A stretch of 64,000 bases of DNA from Marinobacter xestospongiae (GTDB lineage Bacteria > Pseudomonadota > Gammaproteobacteria > Pseudomonadales > Oleiphilaceae): contig NZ_JAKZAK010000009.1 of the NCBI RefSeq assembly GCF_023156385.1, positions 1 to 64,000 on the forward strand, read 5' to 3'. Below are positions 16,647-27,076 of this stretch, one piece after another. Position 1 is the first letter of the stretch. Every line of letters begins with the position of its first letter. Under the pieces are notes generated by a model. The model searched no databases. It saw only the letters and a program-made list of their open reading frames with translations, and was not told the DNA's origin. The translations under genes and the position numbers were made by a program.

Positions 16647-17093
16647 ATGGCAACAATTCTGGTTCTCCATGGCCCCAACCTGAACATGCTCGGCACCCGT
16701 GAACCGGAGGTGTACGGCAGGGAGACGCTCGCCGACATCGACGAACGCCTGCAACAGCAGGCCGCCGACGCCGGTCACCACCTGCTGCACCTGCAGTCCA
16801 ACGCTGAATACGAGCTGATCGAGCGCCTCCACGAGGCCCGTCGGGAAGGAGTGGACTTTGTGATCATCAATCCCGCCGCGTTCACCCACACCAGCGTGGC
16901 GCTGCGGGATGCCATTCTGGCGTCCGACATTCCCTTTATTGAGGTGCATCTGTCGAACGTGCATGCGCGGGAAGCCTTCCGCCATCATTCCTATTTTTCC
17001 GATATCGCCATCGGCGTTATCTGTGGCCTCGGCAGCCAGGGCTACGACCTGGCGCTACAGGCCGCACTGAACCAGCTACAACAACGCGGTTGA
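16647..17093 (+). CDS. aroQ: Type II 3-dehydroquinate dehydratase
   Basis: The 148-residue enzyme has [19 protein letters not shown] at the start, with the flexible loop Arg/Tyr, [15 protein letters not shown] in the middle and [19 protein letters not shown] with the catalytic His region. These are the class II signatures. It converts 3-dehydroquinate to 3-dehydroshikimate in the shikimate pathway, in the cytoplasm as a dodecamer. AAGG lies upstream of the ATG. It precedes accB by 45 bp, the common gammaproteobacterial order. Confidence 0.97.
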   Translation: MATILVLHGPNLNMLGTREPEVYGRETLADIDERLQQQAADAGHHLLHLQSNAEYELIERLHEARREGVDFVIINPAAFTHTSVALRDAILASDIPFIEVHLSNVHAREAFRHHSYFSDIAIGVICGLGSQGYDLALQAALNQLQQRG

Positions 17094-17138
17094 CCACCGC
17101 TTCACGAATTCAGAACACAGAACGGGATTGAACTGACT

Positions 17139-17591
17139 ATGGACATTCGCAAGATCAAGAAACTGATTGAGCTGCTGGAGGAATCCGACGTCGAAGAACT
17201 GGAGATTCATGAGGGCGACGATTCCGTCCGCATCTCCCGCCGCCGTGAACAGGCCGCCGGTATGGTCGCCCAGTACACCGCGCCCGCACCTCAACCGGCC
17301 CCGGCGCCCGCCGCTCCGGCTGCCGAAGCCGCTGAGCCTGCTGCCCCGGTAATTTCCGGCCATACCGTGAACTCACCGATGGTGGGCACCTTTTACCGAG
17401 CGCCGTCGCCCACCGCCAAGGCATTCGTGGAAGTCGGCCAGCAGGTCAATGCCGGTGACGTCATCTGCATCGTCGAAGCGATGAAGATGATGAACCAGAT
17501 CGAAGCCGACAAAGCAGGCACGGTCACCGAGATCCTGGTCGAGAACGGTCAGCCGGTCGAGTTCGACCAGCCCCTGATTGTCATTTCCTGA
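17139..17591 (+). CDS. accB: Biotin carboxyl carrier protein of acetyl-CoA carboxylase
   Basis: The N-terminal helix ([20 protein letters not shown]) is followed by a Pro/Ala-rich linker (about 48-72) and a biotinyl domain with EAMKMMNQ, whose Lys116 is the biotin site. It carries CO2 between AccC and the AccAD transferase for malonyl-CoA synthesis. The length of 150 residues is usual. It lies 19 bp before accC and is certainly co-transcribed with it. Confidence 0.97.
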   Translation: MDIRKIKKLIELLEESDVEELEIHEGDDSVRISRRREQAAGMVAQYTAPAPQPAPAPAAPAAEAAEPAAPVISGHTVNSPMVGTFYRAPSPTAKAFVEVGQQVNAGDVICIVEAMKMMNQIEADKAGTVTEILVENGQPVEFDQPLIVIS

Positions 17592-17610
17592 TAGCGGGTG
17601 AAGCTGAGCC

Positions 17611-18957
17611 ATGGCCATGATAGAGAAAGTCCTGATCGCCAACCGGGGTGAAATCGCCCTGCGTATCCTGCGCGCCTGCAAGGAACTGAACATTCGCACG
17701 GTGGCGATCCACTCCCAGGTGGATCGCGACCTCATGCACGTCCGGCTGGCGGACGAGTCCGTCTGCATCGGCCCCAACAGCCCGGTGGACAGTTACCTGA
17801 ACATCCCGGCCATCATCAGCGCCGCGGAAGTTACCGATTCGGTTGCCATCCACCCCGGTTACGGTTTCCTGGCGGAGAACGCCGATTTTGCCGAACAGGT
17901 GGAGAAAAGCGGTTTCCGCTTCATCGGCCCCAACGCCGACACCATTCGCCTGATGGGCAACAAGGTGTCTGCCATCAACGCCATGACCCGCGCCGGCGTC
18001 CCCACGGTACCGGGCTCTGATGGTCCGATCACCGATGACGACGCACGCACGCTCAAGATCGCCCGCGAGATCGGCTACCCGGTCATCATCAAGGCGGCTT
18101 CCGGCGGCGGTGGTCGCGGTATGCAGGTGGTCCACACCGAAGCCTCGCTGCTGAAGAGCATCCAGATTACCCAGTCCGAAGCCGCGGCCGCCTTTGGCGA
18201 TCCCACGGTGTACCTGGAGAAATACCTGGAGCGGCCTCGCCACGTCGAGGTGCAGGTTCTGGCCGATACCCACGGCAACGTCATCCACCTGTGGGACCGC
18301 GACTGCTCCATGCAGCGCCGTCACCAGAAGGTACTGGAAGAAGCCCCCGCCCCCAACATCGACCCGGAAGCCCGGGAACAGACCCTGAACGCCTGCGTCC
18401 AGGCCTGTAAGGAAATCGGTTATGTCGGCGCTGGCACCTTCGAGTTCCTGTACCAGGATGGCCGTTTCTATTTCATCGAGATGAACACTCGGGTCCAGGT
18501 GGAGCATCCGGTCTCGGAAATGGTGACGGGTGTGGATATCGTCCGTGAGCAGCTTCGGATCGCCAGCGGTCTGCCGCTGCAGTACAGCCAGGACGACATC
18601 AAGGTGTCCGGCCATGCGCTGGAGTGCCGCATTAACGCCGAGGACCCCCAGACCTTCGTACCCAGCCCGGGCAAGGTCAAGCACTACCATGCCCCTGGCG
18701 GCAACGGCGTGCGGGTGGACTCACACCTCTACAGTGGCTACACGGTCCCGCCCTATTACGATTCCCTCATCAGCAAGCTGATCACCTGGGGGGATGACCG
18801 TGACATCGCCCGTCGGCGCATGAAGAACGCGCTGGACGAACTGGTGGTGGAAGGCATCAAGACCAATCAGCCATTGCACCGAAAACTGGTACGCGATGGC
18901 GGCTTTAAACAGGTAGACTTCACCATCCATTACCTGGAGAAGCTGATTCGGGACTGA
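17611..18957 (+). CDS. accC: Biotin carboxylase subunit of acetyl-CoA carboxylase
   Basis: The N-terminal domain starts [20 protein letters not shown]. The ATP-grasp part contains [14 protein letters not shown] and the active site segment [18 protein letters not shown]. The C-terminal domain contains the [13 protein letters not shown] motif. The length of 448 is standard. It carboxylates the biotin on AccB using ATP and bicarbonate. The start could also be the ATG two codons later. The next 31 bp lead into a repeat element, which is probably where the operon ends. Confidence 0.97.
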   Translation: MAMIEKVLIANRGEIALRILRACKELNIRTVAIHSQVDRDLMHVRLADESVCIGPNSPVDSYLNIPAIISAAEVTDSVAIHPGYGFLAENADFAEQVEKSGFRFIGPNADTIRLMGNKVSAINAMTRAGVPTVPGSDGPITDDDARTLKIAREIGYPVIIKAASGGGGRGMQVVHTEASLLKSIQITQSEAAAAFGDPTVYLEKYLERPRHVEVQVLADTHGNVIHLWDRDCSMQRRHQKVLEEAPAPNIDPEAREQTLNACVQACKEIGYVGAGTFEFLYQDGRFYFIEMNTRVQVEHPVSEMVTGVDIVREQLRIASGLPLQYSQDDIKVSGHALECRINAEDPQTFVPSPGKVKHYHAPGGNGVRVDSHLYSGYTVPPYYDSLISKLITWGDDRDIARRRMKNALDELVVEGIKTNQPLHRKLVRDGGFKQVDFTIHYLEKLIRD

Positions 18958-18988
18958 CCCCGCCGACCTCCAGGGTAAATACGGCCAA

Positions 18989-19252
18989 GGAGCCTCTGAT
19001 TAACTCTGGATCACCTCTGGCCTTCAGAGCGGTTCACACTCAAGGCGCGGCTTTGCAGGAAGGCTGGTTGCCTTTCAAGAAGGCGCAACGCCGAGTGTGG
19101 ATCGCTCTGAAGGCCCCGAAGGGCGCGCTCTGAGGGCTGTACCTGCGGCATTGCGGCCCTTGCCAAGGACGACGGCCATTGACTGCGAACCGCGCCTTGC
19201 AGCTACAGCCCTCAGATCGCGCAGAGGCGATTCGGAGTTAATCAGAGGCTCC
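18989..19252. repeat. 264-bp cloverleaf-like repeat element (MITE-like)
   Basis: The ends are inverted repeats of about 32 bp with four mismatches; each begins GGAGCCTCTGATTAACTC when read inward. Inside are two further inverted repeats: 19019-19041 with 19093-19115 (21 of 23 paired) and 19123-19146 with 19199-19222 (22 of 24 paired). The folded strand would be a closing stem with two long hairpins. It has no gene. It lies between accC and prmA. A shrunken copy is at 10467-10543 and a single end at about 43576. No clear target-site duplication is visible. It is probably moved by a transposase encoded elsewhere. Confidence 0.8.
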
Positions 19253-19272
19253 CTAACAAACAGGACCTCAGT

Positions 19273-20169
19273 ATGCCCTGGATACAACTCCAGATTCCGG
19301 CTGATCCGGACACCGCGGATCAGCTGGAGGATCTGTTGATGGAGATGGGTGCCGACGCCGTCTCGATGGAAGACGCCGCCGACCAGCCCCTCTACGAGCC
19401 CGATCCGGGTACCACCCCGCTGTGGCATCAGACCCGGGTCACCGGGCTGTTCGACTCCGGTCGCGACACCGAGCAGTTGTGCAACGCCATCCGCGATGGC
19501 TGGCATCAGCAGACCCAGCAAACCCTGCCCGAAATCGACGTCACCCTGGTGGAAGACAAAGACTGGGAACGCGCCTGGATGGACGACTTCCAGCCACTGC
19601 GTTTTGGCAATCGGCTGTGGATCGTACCGAGCTGGCACCAGCCCCCCGATCCGGAGGCCGCCAACCTGATGCTGGACCCGGGCCTGGCCTTTGGCACCGG
19701 CACCCACCCCACCACAGCGCTTTGTCTGGAGTGGCTCGACAGCCAGGCCGTGGAAGGCTGCCAGGTGATCGATTACGGCTGTGGCTCCGGCATTCTGGGG
19801 CTCGCTGCCCTGTTGCTTGGAGCGGACCACGTCATCGGTGTCGACACCGACCCCCAGGCCCTGGAAGCCAGCCGCGACAACGCCCGGCGCAACCAGGTGG
19901 AGGACCGCAAGCTGGACCTGTACCTGCCGGAGCAGGAACCGGACACCATCGCTGACATCATGCTGGCCAACATTCTTGCCCAGCCACTGATCGGCCTGGC
20001 CCCCCACCTGGCCAGCCGGGTTCGGGACGGCGGTCTGCTGGTGCTGTCGGGCATTCTGGCCAACCAGGCCCGGGAAGTGATGGAAGCCTACGAACCCTGG
20101 TTCATCATGGACGAGCCGGTGCAGCAGGAAGACTGGATACGCCTCACAGGTCGACGCACCAACAGGTGA
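19273..20169 (+). CDS. prmA: Ribosomal protein L11 methyltransferase
   Basis: The N-terminal substrate-recognition domain starts MPWIQLQIPAD. The Rossmann methyltransferase part has DPGLAFGTGTHPTT, VIDYGCGSGILGLAALLLGA (SAM binding) and MLANILAQPL (motif IV). The length of 298 matches PrmA, which trimethylates L11 on the large ribosomal subunit. AGGA lies seven bases before the ATG. The repeat element ends 20 bp upstream, so the prmA promoter must lie within or beside the element, or transcription reads through from accC. Confidence 0.95.
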   Translation: MPWIQLQIPADPDTADQLEDLLMEMGADAVSMEDAADQPLYEPDPGTTPLWHQTRVTGLFDSGRDTEQLCNAIRDGWHQQTQQTLPEIDVTLVEDKDWERAWMDDFQPLRFGNRLWIVPSWHQPPDPEAANLMLDPGLAFGTGTHPTTALCLEWLDSQAVEGCQVIDYGCGSGILGLAALLLGADHVIGVDTDPQALEASRDNARRNQVEDRKLDLYLPEQEPDTIADIMLANILAQPLIGLAPHLASRVRDGGLLVLSGILANQAREVMEAYEPWFIMDEPVQQEDWIRLTGRRTNR

Positions 20170-20232
20170 CGAACGCAGGTCGAACGTCTAAACTGCCCCG
20201 AGTCAACGCGCCGCCCCCGACAGGATTGAAGG

Positions 20233-21465
20233 ATGCCTGAGAGTCGCCCCGAGAGCAGTCTGCTCACCCGCTGCCCCAACTGCCAAACCCAGTTCCGGGT
20301 AACGGACCAACAGCTCGGTATCGCCAACGGCAAAGTCCGTTGCGGCAACTGCATGAAGATCTTCAATGCCGTTGAGCACCAGACAGCACCGCCGGCAAGT
20401 TCGGCCAGCGAAGGCCAAAGCGCCGCTGCCGGCTTCACCGCGACCGAGGACGACCTGGTGTTCCAGGACGACCCGGAAGAGGACGCCACCGAGCACAGCT
20501 ACGCCGGCAACAAGCTGACCTTCTCCGAAGACGAGCTGAGCGATAGCTTCCGCAGCTTTGATGAGGAAGGTCCCAGCTTCGACACGGAAGAGGCGGACGA
20601 AGAGCAGTCCCAGGTGGATGAAAGCTGGGCCGAAGCCATGCTGCTGGAAGAGCCCCGCAAGGACACAGCCAAGCAGACCTCGACGGAGGCGCCCACCGAA
20701 CCGGAGCAGCCCCGCGAAGAGGTTCGGAACCGCGAGCCAGATGCCCGGCCGGAACCGCCCCGGGAGCCCGAACCCGAGCAGACCCCAGCACCACAGCCTC
20801 GACCGGAACTGGCGCTGGAGCCCACCGATCACGAGCCGCTGCAGGCCAGCGCGCCACCGGCCGCTGAGTCAGCAGCGCTGGAGTCGTTCAGCGCCGAGCG
20901 CGAGCGGCCCAGCTACAAACCGGCCTCGCCCTATCAGGATCTCGGCCACGATCCCATCTCGTTGGACAACGGCGGTCGCAGTTGGCTGCGCACCACCGTC
21001 TGGACCCTGCTGGTACTGGGACTGCTGGGCCTGCTGGGCGCTCAGGTCGGCTACTATCAGTTTGACCGGCTGGCGGCGATTCCCGAACTCCGGCCCTACT
21101 ATGAAACAGCCTGCCAGTACGCCGGGTGCGAACTGAACCCCCTGGTGGATGTCAGCCAGATCAAGAGCCGCAAACTGGTGGTCCGCACCGACCCGCAACA
21201 GCGGGATGCGCTTGTCGTGGATGCGGAAATCATCAACCGGGCGCCGTTCGACCAGCCCTTTCCGGCGATTGCCCTGACCTTCTCCAACCTTAATGGCGAT
21301 GTGGTTGCCCAGAGTGTTTTCCCACCGGAAGACTACCTGGCGGGGGATGCCAGCGACCTCACGGCCATGCCCAATGGCGTACCGGTGCGGATCGCCATCC
21401 GCATTCGCGACCCCGGCCGCGACGCGGTCAACTACAACATCGCATTCCGGCGCTACGCCCCGTAA
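20233..21465 (+). CDS. Zinc-ribbon / DUF3426 membrane protein
   Basis: Residues 11-45 form an MJ0042-type zinc ribbon (TRCPNCQTQFRVT ... VRCGNCMKIFNA). A long acidic, Pro/Glu-rich linker follows (about 60-250). One membrane segment (about 258-280) leads to a periplasmic DUF3426 domain of about 130 residues with IINRAPFDQPFPAIALTFSN. The gene sits between prmA and dusB in many gammaproteobacteria. Its role is unknown; the shape suggests a membrane protein with a cytoplasmic metal-binding head. Confidence 0.85.
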   Translation: MPESRPESSLLTRCPNCQTQFRVTDQQLGIANGKVRCGNCMKIFNAVEHQTAPPASSASEGQSAAAGFTATEDDLVFQDDPEEDATEHSYAGNKLTFSEDELSDSFRSFDEEGPSFDTEEADEEQSQVDESWAEAMLLEEPRKDTAKQTSTEAPTEPEQPREEVRNREPDARPEPPREPEPEQTPAPQPRPELALEPTDHEPLQASAPPAAESAALESFSAERERPSYKPASPYQDLGHDPISLDNGGRSWLRTTVWTLLVLGLLGLLGAQVGYYQFDRLAAIPELRPYYETACQYAGCELNPLVDVSQIKSRKLVVRTDPQQRDALVVDAEIINRAPFDQPFPAIALTFSNLNGDVVAQSVFPPEDYLAGDASDLTAMPNGVPVRIAIRIRDPGRDAVNYNIAFRRYAP

Positions 21466-21467
21466 GC

Positions 21468-21492
21468 GAGTGCTGACTTCCGGCCAGCACTC
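21468..21492 (+). terminator. Stem-loop just after the DUF3426 gene
   Basis: GAGTGCTG / CAGCACTC forms an 8-bp stem with a 9-base loop, starting three bases after the stop codon. No T-run follows. A second perfect hairpin, GCGCGAAAAA / TTTTTCGCGC at 21527-21554, lies between it and dusB and could be the real end of the transcript or a regulatory site for dusB-fis. Confidence 0.4.
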
Positions 21493-21526
21493 GTTGGCAA
21501 CCACACGCCCAAAAGTCAACCAACAA

Positions 21527-21554
21527 GCGCGAAAAATAATCAGTTTTTTCGCGC
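21527..21554. terminator. Ten-bp palindromic hairpin before dusB
   Basis: The stem GCGCGAAAAA / TTTTTCGCGC has an 8-base loop. The A and T runs sit in the stem, so it can act only weakly as an intrinsic terminator, in either direction. It lies about 135 bp upstream of dusB and could also be a protein-binding site near the dusB-fis promoter. Confidence 0.35.
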
Positions 21555-21690
21555 TCAGGCCCCTTCAATAGCGCCAATCTCGGCGGTATCATTGTCGCCC
21601 TTCGGAAATCGGGCTGGTTAATACCTGTACAGGTAGAACGCCGGTGCCGCCGAATAACTCTGGTGTATCGTGGTGAAACGGACTGAGATT

Positions 21691-22689
21691 ATGCTGCCAA
21701 CGGCAAACATCGGGCCGTACACATTGCCCAATCCGCTGATTGTGGCGCCCATGGCGGGCGTGACCGATCGCCCTTTCCGGCTGCTCTGCCGGCGCCTGGG
21801 GGCCGGATTGGCGGTTTCCGAGATGGTGATCGCCGACAGCAAGCTGTGGCACACCCGCAAGTCCAGGCTGCGCCTGGACCATCAGGGCGAACCCGAACCC
21901 CGTTCGGTGCAGATCGCCGGCGGTGATCCGGAAATGCTGGCCAACGCCGCACGACTCAACGCCGAGCACGGCGCCCAGATCATCGACATCAACATGGGAT
22001 GTCCGGCCAAAAAAGTCTGCAACAAGGCCGCCGGCTCCGCACTGATGAAAGATGAGGCCCTGGTCCGGGACATCCTCCAGGCGGTGGTCGCCGCCGTCGA
22101 GGTACCAGTGACGCTGAAGATGCGCACGGGCTGGGACCAGGAACACCGCAACGCCCCCATCATCGCCAGGATGGCGGAAGATGCAGGTATTCAGGCACTG
22201 GCCATCCATGGCCGGACCCGGGCAGATGCCTATAAAGGGTGTGCCGAGTACGACACCATCGCCGAGGTGAAATCCCGGGTCAGTATCCCGGTGTTCGCCA
22301 ATGGTGATATCACGTCACCGCAGAAGGCCCGACAGGTGCTGGCACACACCGGCGCCGATGGCCTGCTGATCGGCCGTGCTGCCCAGGGAAGCCCCTGGAT
22401 CTTCCGGGAAATCCTGCATTTCCTGGAAACCGGACAACAACTGCCCGCCCCGGATCTGAACGAGGTGGAGCAGATACTGACCGAACACCTGAGAGCACTG
22501 CACGAGTTTTACGGCGAGGTCATGGGCCCCCGTATCGCGCGTAAACACGTAGGTTGGTATCTGCAGGCTCACGATGAGAGCAGAGCCTTCAGAAAGCGCT
22601 TCAACGCCATCGAGGATGGGTTGGAGCAACGAGATGTGATTCAACAGTATTTTGCAGCCTTACGAAATGGAGAGGTATTCGCAGCATGA
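21691..22689 (+). CDS. dusB: tRNA-dihydrouridine synthase B
   Basis: The FMN-binding TIM barrel starts [20 protein letters not shown]. It contains [20 protein letters not shown] with the catalytic Cys, [13 protein letters not shown] and the phosphate site [14 protein letters not shown]. The ATG at 21691 gives 332 residues and fits the family N-terminus; a GTG seven codons upstream is possible. It reduces uridines in tRNA D-loops. Its stop overlaps the fis start by 4 bp (ATGA), the classical dusB-fis operon. Confidence 0.95.
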   Translation: MLPTANIGPYTLPNPLIVAPMAGVTDRPFRLLCRRLGAGLAVSEMVIADSKLWHTRKSRLRLDHQGEPEPRSVQIAGGDPEMLANAARLNAEHGAQIIDINMGCPAKKVCNKAAGSALMKDEALVRDILQAVVAAVEVPVTLKMRTGWDQEHRNAPIIARMAEDAGIQALAIHGRTRADAYKGCAEYDTIAEVKSRVSIPVFANGDITSPQKARQVLAHTGADGLLIGRAAQGSPWIFREILHFLETGQQLPAPDLNEVEQILTEHLRALHEFYGEVMGPRIARKHVGWYLQAHDESRAFRKRFNAIEDGLEQRDVIQQYFAALRNGEVFAA

Positions 22690-23003
22690 CCGCTGAGACT
22701 CTGGCAAACGAAAACCGGATTCCGTCCACTGGTGATGACATTCACCAGCTGCAGACGGTCAACGGCAGTGGTAACTCCGTTACCCTGCGCGACAGCGTGG
22801 AAGTAGCCCTGAAAAACTACTTCGCACAGCTCGACGGTGCCCCGGTCACCGATGTTTACCAGTTGGTGCTGTCCGAGGTGGAAGCACCGTTGCTGGAGCA
22901 GGTGATGAAGTACACCCGCAACAACCAGACCAAAGCCTCCACCATGCTGGGGCTCAATCGCGGCACCTTACGCAAGAAACTGAAGCAGTACGGTCTGCTA
23001 TAA
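22686..23003 (+). CDS. fis: DNA-binding protein Fis
   Basis: The C-terminal half [20 protein letters not shown] followed by [17 protein letters not shown] is the Fis helix-turn-helix, nearly the consensus. The N-terminal part carries the beta-hairpin used for Hin/Gin-type recombination. The length of 105 is slightly longer than in E. coli (98). It is a nucleoid protein and growth-phase regulator. Translation is coupled to dusB by a 4-bp overlap. Confidence 0.97.
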   Translation: MTAETLANENRIPSTGDDIHQLQTVNGSGNSVTLRDSVEVALKNYFAQLDGAPVTDVYQLVLSEVEAPLLEQVMKYTRNNQTKASTMLGLNRGTLRKKLKQYGLL

Positions 23004-23086
23004 TCCTGGCATCCAATCCCTACGAGGGCCTCCCGACATCATTCGCGAGGCCTTCATTCGTTCAGACCCAACGAAAAATGTGACCC

Positions 23087-24667
23087 ATGGCTAATCAGGT
23101 AAATACCCCCGTCCGTCGTGCGCTGATCAGCGTTTCCGACAAAACCGGCATTGTTGAGTTCGCCCGCGCCCTCACCGCTCAGGGCGTTGAGCTGCTGTCC
23201 ACTGGCGGCACGTTCCGCCTGCTGCAGGAAAACCAGATCGCTGTCACCGAAGTCAGCGACTACACCGGCTTCCCGGAGATGATGGACGGTCGCGTCAAGA
23301 CCCTGCATCCGAAGATCCACGGCGGCATCCTGGGCCGGCGCGGCACCGACGACAGCGTCATGGCGCAGCACCAGATCAACCCGATTGACATGGTGGTGGT
23401 CAACCTGTACCCGTTTGAGGCCACCGTCGCCAACCCCGACTGTGACCTGGCGACAGCCATTGAGAACATCGACATCGGCGGGCCCACCATGGTGCGTGCC
23501 GCAGCCAAGAATCACAACGACGTTGCCATTGTGGTCAACGCCTCCGACTACGACCGGGTGCTGGCCGAGCTCGCCGACAACAACGGCGAACTGAGCTACG
23601 CCACCCGGTTTGATCTGGCGGTCAAGGCGTTCGAGCACACCGCCGGTTACGACGGCGCCATTGCCAATTACCTGGGCGGCCGCACCACCGACAACGACAA
23701 CGCCGACTTCCCCCGCACCTTCAACAGCCAGTTCGTCAAGGTGCAGGACATGCGCTACGGCGAGAACCCGCATCAGCGCGCCGCCTTCTACGCCGAGCGC
23801 AACCCGCGGGAAGCCAGTGTCGCCACCGCCAAGCAGTTGCAAGGCAAGGAACTGTCGTACAACAACGTCGCTGACACCGACGCCGCCTTGGAGTGCGTCA
23901 AACCGTTCGCCGATCCGGCCTGCGTGATCGTCAAGCACGCCAACCCCTGTGGCGTGGCCATTGGCGCCGACATTCGCCAGGCCTACGACCTGGCCTTTGC
24001 CACCGACCCCACCTCCGCATTTGGCGGCATCATCGCCTTCAACCGCGAGCTGGACGCCGAGACCGCCAAGGCCATCATCGACCGCCAGTTCGTGGAAGTG
24101 ATCATCGCGCCCACCATCACCGCGGAAGCGGTTGAGATCGTGGCCGCCAAAAAGAACGTGCGCCTGCTGGCCTGCGGCGAGTTCAGCGCCGAGCGTGAGA
24201 AGGCCATGGACTACAAACGGGTCACCGGCGGCCTGCTGGTGCAGGACCGGGACCTGGGCATGGTTGCCATGGACGACGTCAAAGTCGTCACCGAGCGCCA
24301 ACCCACCGAAACCGAGCTGAACGACCTGCTGTTCGCCTGGGAAGTGGCCAAGTACGTTAAATCCAATGCCATCGTCTACGCCAAAGCCGGCCGCACCATC
24401 GGCATTGGTGCCGGCCAGATGAGCCGGGTCTACAGCGCCAAGATCGCCGGCATCAAGGCCGCGGATGAGGATCTGGAAGTGAAGGGATCGGTGATGGCCT
24501 CCGACGCCTTCTTCCCGTTCCGGGACGGCATTGACGCCGCCGCCGCCGCCGGCATCCACGCGGTGATCCAGCCTGGTGGTTCCATGCGCGACCAGGAGGT
24601 GATCGACGCCGCCAACGAACACGGCATCGCCATGGTCTTCACCGGCATGCGCCATTTCCGCCACTAA
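23087..24667 (+). CDS. purH: Bifunctional AICAR transformylase / IMP cyclohydrolase
   Basis: The N-terminal MGS-like IMP cyclohydrolase domain begins [20 protein letters not shown] and includes [10 protein letters not shown] and [13 protein letters not shown]. The C-terminal transformylase part contains [12 protein letters not shown] and [13 protein letters not shown]. The length of 526 is usual. It performs the last two steps of IMP synthesis. It precedes purD by 18 bp. The ribosome binding site is weak. Confidence 0.97.
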   Translation: MANQVNTPVRRALISVSDKTGIVEFARALTAQGVELLSTGGTFRLLQENQIAVTEVSDYTGFPEMMDGRVKTLHPKIHGGILGRRGTDDSVMAQHQINPIDMVVVNLYPFEATVANPDCDLATAIENIDIGGPTMVRAAAKNHNDVAIVVNASDYDRVLAELADNNGELSYATRFDLAVKAFEHTAGYDGAIANYLGGRTTDNDNADFPRTFNSQFVKVQDMRYGENPHQRAAFYAERNPREASVATAKQLQGKELSYNNVADTDAALECVKPFADPACVIVKHANPCGVAIGADIRQAYDLAFATDPTSAFGGIIAFNRELDAETAKAIIDRQFVEVIIAPTITAEAVEIVAAKKNVRLLACGEFSAEREKAMDYKRVTGGLLVQDRDLGMVAMDDVKVVTERQPTETELNDLLFAWEVAKYVKSNAIVYAKAGRTIGIGAGQMSRVYSAKIAGIKAADEDLEVKGSVMASDAFFPFRDGIDAAAAAGIHAVIQPGGSMRDQEVIDAANEHGIAMVFTGMRHFRH

Positions 24668-24685
24668 GCGTTAAGGATTCAGACT

Positions 24686-25969
24686 ATGAACATTCTTGTA
24701 ATTGGCAGTGGTGGACGCGAACACGCCCTGGCCTGGAAAGCGGCCCAGTCGCCCAACGCCGACAAGGTCTTCGTCGCCCCCGGTAACGCCGGTACCGCCG
24801 GCGAGCCGAGCCTGGAGAACGTCAACATCGACGTTATGGATCTCGACGGCCTGGCGGATTTTGCCGAGCAGAACCAGGTCGGGCTCACCATCGTCGGCCC
24901 GGAAGCACCGCTGGTGGCCGGCGTTGTGGATCTGTTCAGCCGCCGCGGCCTGCGTGTCTTCGGCCCGACCGAGGGCGCCGCGCAGCTGGAAGGCTCCAAG
25001 GCTTTCACCAAGGACTTTCTCGACCGCCACGCCATTCCCACCGCCGCTTACGCCAACTTCACCGATGTCGATGAAGCCCTGACCTATGTACGGGCACAGG
25101 GCGCGCCGATTGTGGTCAAGGCCGATGGCCTGGCTGCCGGCAAGGGCGTCATCGTTGCCATGACCCTGGAGGAGGCCGAAGCCGCCATCCGCGATATGCT
25201 GGCAGGCAACGCCTTCGGCGACGCCGGCAGCCGGGTGGTGATCGAGGAGTTCCTCGAGGGTGAGGAAGCCAGCTTCATCGTGATGGTAGACGGCGAGCAC
25301 GTGCTGCCGATGGCCACGTCTCAGGACCATAAGCGTGTCGGCGACGGTGACACTGGCCCCAACACCGGCGGTATGGGCGCTTACTCCCCGGCGCCGGTGG
25401 TGACCAACGAGATCCACCAGCGCATCATGGACGAGGTGATCTACCCCACCGTGCGCGGCATGGCGGCCGAAGGTCACCCCTACACCGGCTTCCTGTACGC
25501 CGGCCTGATGATCGATGGCTCCGGCGCCCCCAAAGTGATCGAGTTCAACTGCCGCTTTGGTGATCCGGAAACCCAGCCCATCATGCTGCGGATGAAATCC
25601 GATCTGGTAGCGCTGTGCGACGCCGCCATTGACGGCAAGCTGGACCAGTGCGACTCCGAGTGGGACGAACGCGCCTCCGTCGGAATCGTGCTTGCGGCCG
25701 GCGGCTATCCCGGCAGCTACAACAAGGGCGACGCCATTTCCGGGCTGCCACAGACCGAGGTCGATGGCGAGAAGGTCTTCCACGCCGGCACCAAGCTTGA
25801 TGGCGAGCAAGTGGTGACCAGCGGCGGCCGGGTACTGTGCGCCACCGCCCTGGGCAACTCGGTTACCGAAGCCCAGCAGCGGGCGTACGCCCTGGCCAGC
25901 CAGATCCACTGGGACGGCGCCTTCTACCGCAAGGATATTGCTTACCGCGCGATCGCCCGGGAGCAGTAG
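24686..25969 (+). CDS. purD: Phosphoribosylamine-glycine ligase (GARS)
   Basis: It begins MNILVIGSGGREHALAWKAA, the GARS N-domain signature. The ATP-grasp part has VVKADGLAAGKGVIVA, GDTGPNTGGMGAYSPAP and EFNCRFGDPETQPIM. The length of 427 is standard. It makes glycinamide ribonucleotide in purine synthesis. AAGGA lies eight bases before the ATG. A strong terminator follows at 25991-26018, closing the purH-purD unit. Confidence 0.97.
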   Translation: MNILVIGSGGREHALAWKAAQSPNADKVFVAPGNAGTAGEPSLENVNIDVMDLDGLADFAEQNQVGLTIVGPEAPLVAGVVDLFSRRGLRVFGPTEGAAQLEGSKAFTKDFLDRHAIPTAAYANFTDVDEALTYVRAQGAPIVVKADGLAAGKGVIVAMTLEEAEAAIRDMLAGNAFGDAGSRVVIEEFLEGEEASFIVMVDGEHVLPMATSQDHKRVGDGDTGPNTGGMGAYSPAPVVTNEIHQRIMDEVIYPTVRGMAAEGHPYTGFLYAGLMIDGSGAPKVIEFNCRFGDPETQPIMLRMKSDLVALCDAAIDGKLDQCDSEWDERASVGIVLAAGGYPGSYNKGDAISGLPQTEVDGEKVFHAGTKLDGEQVVTSGGRVLCATALGNSVTEAQQRAYALASQIHWDGAFYRKDIAYRAIAREQ

Positions 25970-25990
25970 GCCCCAACGTGGTGATCCCGA

Positions 25991-26018
25991 AGCCCGGTTA
26001 TTGACCGGGCTTTTTTTT
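25991..26018 (+). terminator. Rho-independent terminator after purD
   Basis: The stem AGCCCGGT / ACCGGGCT has a 5-base loop and is followed by eight T's, 22 bases past the purD stop codon. Confidence 0.9.
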
Positions 26019-26082
26019 GCGCTAGTGTAAGGGGTTCTGTCGCAAGGCTTTTCGGCCAACCCCAGACACGCCCAAGGACCCG

Positions 26083-27048
26083 ATGATGGCTCAGCCTCCC
26101 CCCCAACTCCGCCTGCTGCTCTGTCTCTTGCTGATTCTGACCCTCAATGGCTGCAGTCGCCAGGAACTGTTTGACAAGGCCATGGCCTGGGAACGCAGCT
26201 CCGCCGGGCTCACCGTCGATCAGATCGAGGTCGGCGAGCTCAGCATCAGCTACCTGCACAATCAGGAAGCCAACGACGGCCCCACCCTGGTGATGCTCCA
26301 TGGTTTTGGCGGCAACAAGGACAACTGGGTGCGGATGGCCGGCGAGCTGACCGACCAGTTCAACGTTGTCGCCCTCGACCTGCCCGGTCACGGTGACAGC
26401 AGCAAGCCCCTGACGCTGGGTTACCGCCTGGAAGACCAGGTCGGCTACGTCCACGACACCCTGGCGGCGCTGGGCGAATCGAAGGTGCATCTGCTCGGCA
26501 ACTCCATGGGGGGTGCCATCACCGCGCTTTACGCCGCCACCTATCCGGACCAGGTCCACTCAGCCAGCCTGTTCAGCCCCGCGGGGGTGTTCAAGTACGA
26601 CAGCGAACTGGTTACCCGGATTGAGGAGGGCCAGAACCCGCTGATTGTGAGCCAGCCCGGTGATATGGAGCGGCTGGTGGCGTTCGTGATGAGCGACCAG
26701 CCGTTTGTGCCCTGGCCCATCTACGACGTGATGGAACAGCAGGCCATCGCCAACCGGCCGGTGTATGAGAAAATCTTCCTGGCGATTCGCGATTCCGGCT
26801 ACGATAACGCCTTCCGGGACCGGCTCGCCGACATCCAGGCGCCGGTGATGCTGGTGTGGGGCCGGCAAGACCGGGTGATTGACTACCGCAATGCCGAGGT
26901 GTTCCAGCAGCGGATCAACACCACCGTCACGCACCTGCTCGACGACATTGGCCATGTGCCCATGATCGAGACCCCGGACCATTCCGCCGAGCTGGTCAGA
27001 GCGTTTATCAACGCACCACCCGCTGCTGGCGCAACCGTTATCCGTTAA
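26083..27048 (+). CDS. Alpha/beta-hydrolase lipoprotein
   Basis: A hydrophobic leader ends in LNGC (lipobox, Cys about residue 24), so the mature protein is probably a lipid-anchored envelope enzyme. The hydrolase core has LVMLHGFGGNKDNW, the nucleophile elbow LLGNSMGGA with the Ser, VWGRQDRVIDY near the acid residue, and IGHVPMIETP with the His. This order is the lipase/esterase group of the fold. The substrate is unknown. The gene lies 28 bp before the antiporter gene and may be co-transcribed with it. Confidence 0.85.
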   Translation: MMAQPPPQLRLLLCLLLILTLNGCSRQELFDKAMAWERSSAGLTVDQIEVGELSISYLHNQEANDGPTLVMLHGFGGNKDNWVRMAGELTDQFNVVALDLPGHGDSSKPLTLGYRLEDQVGYVHDTLAALGESKVHLLGNSMGGAITALYAATYPDQVHSASLFSPAGVFKYDSELVTRIEEGQNPLIVSQPGDMERLVAFVMSDQPFVPWPIYDVMEQQAIANRPVYEKIFLAIRDSGYDNAFRDRLADIQAPVMLVWGRQDRVIDYRNAEVFQQRINTTVTHLLDDIGHVPMIETPDHSAELVRAFINAPPAAGATVIR

Positions 27049-27076
27049 CACCCACGCACGTTAAGGCAACACGCGC

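Noticed and set aside
23054..24664. Minus-strand open frame of 536 codons
   Set aside because: It is the reverse of purH. High GC leaves antisense frames open; the predicted protein is Gly/Val/His-rich with no family motif, and the plus strand carries an unmistakable enzyme.
24671..26059. Minus-strand open frame of 462 codons
   Set aside because: It is the reverse of purD plus its terminator, so a shadow frame.
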